From positions 40,618,362-40,682,361 of the forward strand of contig CM049307.1 of NCBI GenBank assembly GCA_026874595.1: a DNA stretch of 64,000 bases, given 5' to 3'. This DNA is from Sipunculus nudus. Its lineage: Eukaryota; Annelida; Sipuncula; Golfingiida; Sipunculidae. Positions 62,486-64,000 of this stretch are shown in pieces. Position 1 is the stretch's first letter; every line of letters begins with the position of its first letter. The notes under the pieces were generated by a model, which saw only the letters and a program-made list of their open reading frames with translations, was not told the origin of the DNA and ran no database searches. The translations under genes were made by a program, and so were the position numbers.

Positions 62486-63413
62486 TTGAATAGATATAGA
62501 TATAAGTAAGTTGTTCTCTGACATTGCTTTTGTTTCGTATATTATTTTGAATTCGGAGATACTTGCAAAATATGCATCTGTCTTCTTAGTTATTATAGAA
62601 GCCTTTTCATAAATATACGTACGTATGTTACCCCAAGAGAAATGTCAATTTCACCACCGCGATAATACCGGTTACAATGTGGGGCGAAAGACACCAAATA
62701 TATTATAATTACTCAAATGAGGATGGACACTTACAAACATGTTAATATAAATATCCTTGGTAACCCAGTGCTTTAAAATGGAGTTTCGCCACAGGAGAGT
62801 TAGCACAGGACCAAGAATGTTTTAGCCAATGACAACGAATTATTGCGGGTTTCAAACCACACTGCGCAGACTCGAACTCATAAGAAGAGTAGGCCTATAC
62901 GACTCTGCTGTTTAGGGATTGTTGGAGTCAAAACATGACCCGCGCAATGCACTGGGACTTCTAAATACACCAGTTGCGTAGTTATGAGTGTAGTGAACAG
63001 GACAATGTACACCGTTCAAGTGTACTAGATAAGAATTGTTTCAAGGCAAATTAAATGAAAATGGGCGTTTTGTGGTAAGGAATAAGTAATATTGTGTAAA
63101 CATGCGCACGTAATATGTTAACAGAAAGTATTTCCTTGAAATGTGGCAAATTTTGATTTTTAAATTTGACAGCTGATGTAAGTAGTCACGGCCGACCCAC
63201 AATGCCCAAACAGAAGAGTTTTGTTTCGAGTAGAAAGGACCTCTGGCGGAAGGGTGGTTTCAAACGTTGTCAGACCCAGCTTTCATTTACATTGTAATCA
63301 AGGCCATCTTTAGAGGCTATTTCTGTTAAACTTTAAGAAATTTAACACATGGGATAAGACTGATCGCTTGGATTAAAGAACTCTACGGGAATAGGACGGT
63401 TCATATGTTATAA
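62486..63413. other. No gene seen
   Basis: AT-rich and featureless up to the TAA target site of the next element. Confidence 0.4.
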
Positions 63414-63753
63414 GGCCAAAAAAAAATAAAATAAAAGGTATGGTTCTCAGGCACCGCCCGCATCAATTTTAAACCCCCGCATCAAAAATTTTTATTTTGA
63501 TTTTCAATAGAAACTTACCAATTTCGAGCTGCAGCCGCTCGGACATTTCTTTCAAGAAGATAAAATCATAAAATTTCCTTTGTTATGTAGGGCTTTTACT
63601 TGTTTAGCAAAATAAATCTGTTATTATCATACTTTTCCTTATCATTTGACATTTTTATCGAAACATACCAAAAAAAAATAAAAAACCGCCCGCCCGCATT
63701 GTTTTCTGAAAAAAAAAAAAATCCTGAGAACCATACCTTTTTTTATTTTGGCC
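63414..63753 (+). mobile_element. Best-preserved MITE of the GGCCAAAA family, 340 bp
   Basis: The terminal inverted repeats are nearly perfect: ggccaaaaaaaaataaaata plus aaaggtatggttctcagg on the left, and cctgagaaccatacctttt plus tttattttggcc on the right. TAA lies directly outside both ends (63411-63413 and 63754-63756). The interior shares cggacatttctttcaagaag, gacatttttatcgaaacata and cgcccgcccgc with the other copies. There is no coding capacity. TAA duplications and GG-starting ends fit PIF/Harbinger. Confidence 0.9.
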
Positions 63754-63756
63754 TAA

Positions 63757-64000
63757 CACTTATACTTTATTATAATTGATCAGTTTGACGCTCTGGGAAT
63801 ATTAGTACAAATTTCGTCACATGTATATTAAGGTTAGTTATAATCTTCGTTTCGGCAACTGAGGGGAGACTAATATCAAATTATCTGTTATGAGCTCATT
63901 TATAGCTAGAATAGAAATTTAATAAATTATCTCATTTGATAAGTTTCACATAGAAGAATCCTTTACAGTCTCTTCAGTTCCAGTCATACAGGAGTACAAA
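63757..64000. other. No gene seen
   Basis: Short AT-rich end of the window. Confidence 0.4.

Overview
This window looks like eukaryotic nuclear DNA from a marine lophotrochozoan, most likely a mollusc. It is AT-rich, split by introns and crowded with (TA)n, (CT)n and poly-G tracts. It also holds tandem satellites, a tRNA-type SINE, several families of short inverted-repeat elements, and decayed copies of Ty3, LINE, mariner and Penelope elements. The species assignment rests on repeat style and gene structure, not on a database match. Almost all short open reading frames are chance or repeat-derived.

Layout. Bases 1-560 are a satellite. Bases 1002-2639 carry the last two exons of a plus-strand gene that enters from the left; its alpha-helical product is not recognised. 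Bases 5.0-9.8 kb are a dense repeat block: three tandem arrays, a minus-strand Ty3-type reverse transcriptase fossil, a dispersed repeat and an inverted-repeat element. Bases 12657-13598 are a 41-bp minisatellite of 23 copies. At 16.55-17.33 kb a second copy of the dispersed repeat at 7.2 kb carries a nested TTA-flanked MITE; sister MITE copies lie at 35.96 and 63.41 kb. A possible signal-peptide first exon lies at 20222-20282. Two copies of an element with an internal ~145-bp tandem core lie at 23.14 and 44.59 kb; the first ends in a perfect hairpin. A 27-bp-arm hairpin and a cluster of CRE-like palindromes lie at 24.6-24.9 kb. A set of plus-strand ORF segments at 26.4-29.2 kb is unassigned. 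The clearest second gene is a C-type lectin-like domain split over two exons at 48819-49005 and 49454-49587, with intron phases that join exactly.

Retroelement end of the window. At 56.94-57.30 kb there is a broken C-terminal GIY-YIG region of a Penelope-like element. About 100 bases downstream, on the same strand, lies a complete-looking type I hammerhead ribozyme (57402-57457). A mariner transposase fossil (61.84-62.49 kb) and a TAA-flanked MITE (63.41-63.75 kb) close the window.

Only two genes are well supported: the unidentified C-terminal exons and the lectin-like domain. No conserved multigene system is visible. The most interesting content is the mobile-element architecture, especially the ribozyme, the nested insertion with its empty-site comparator and the hairpin-ended tandem-core element.
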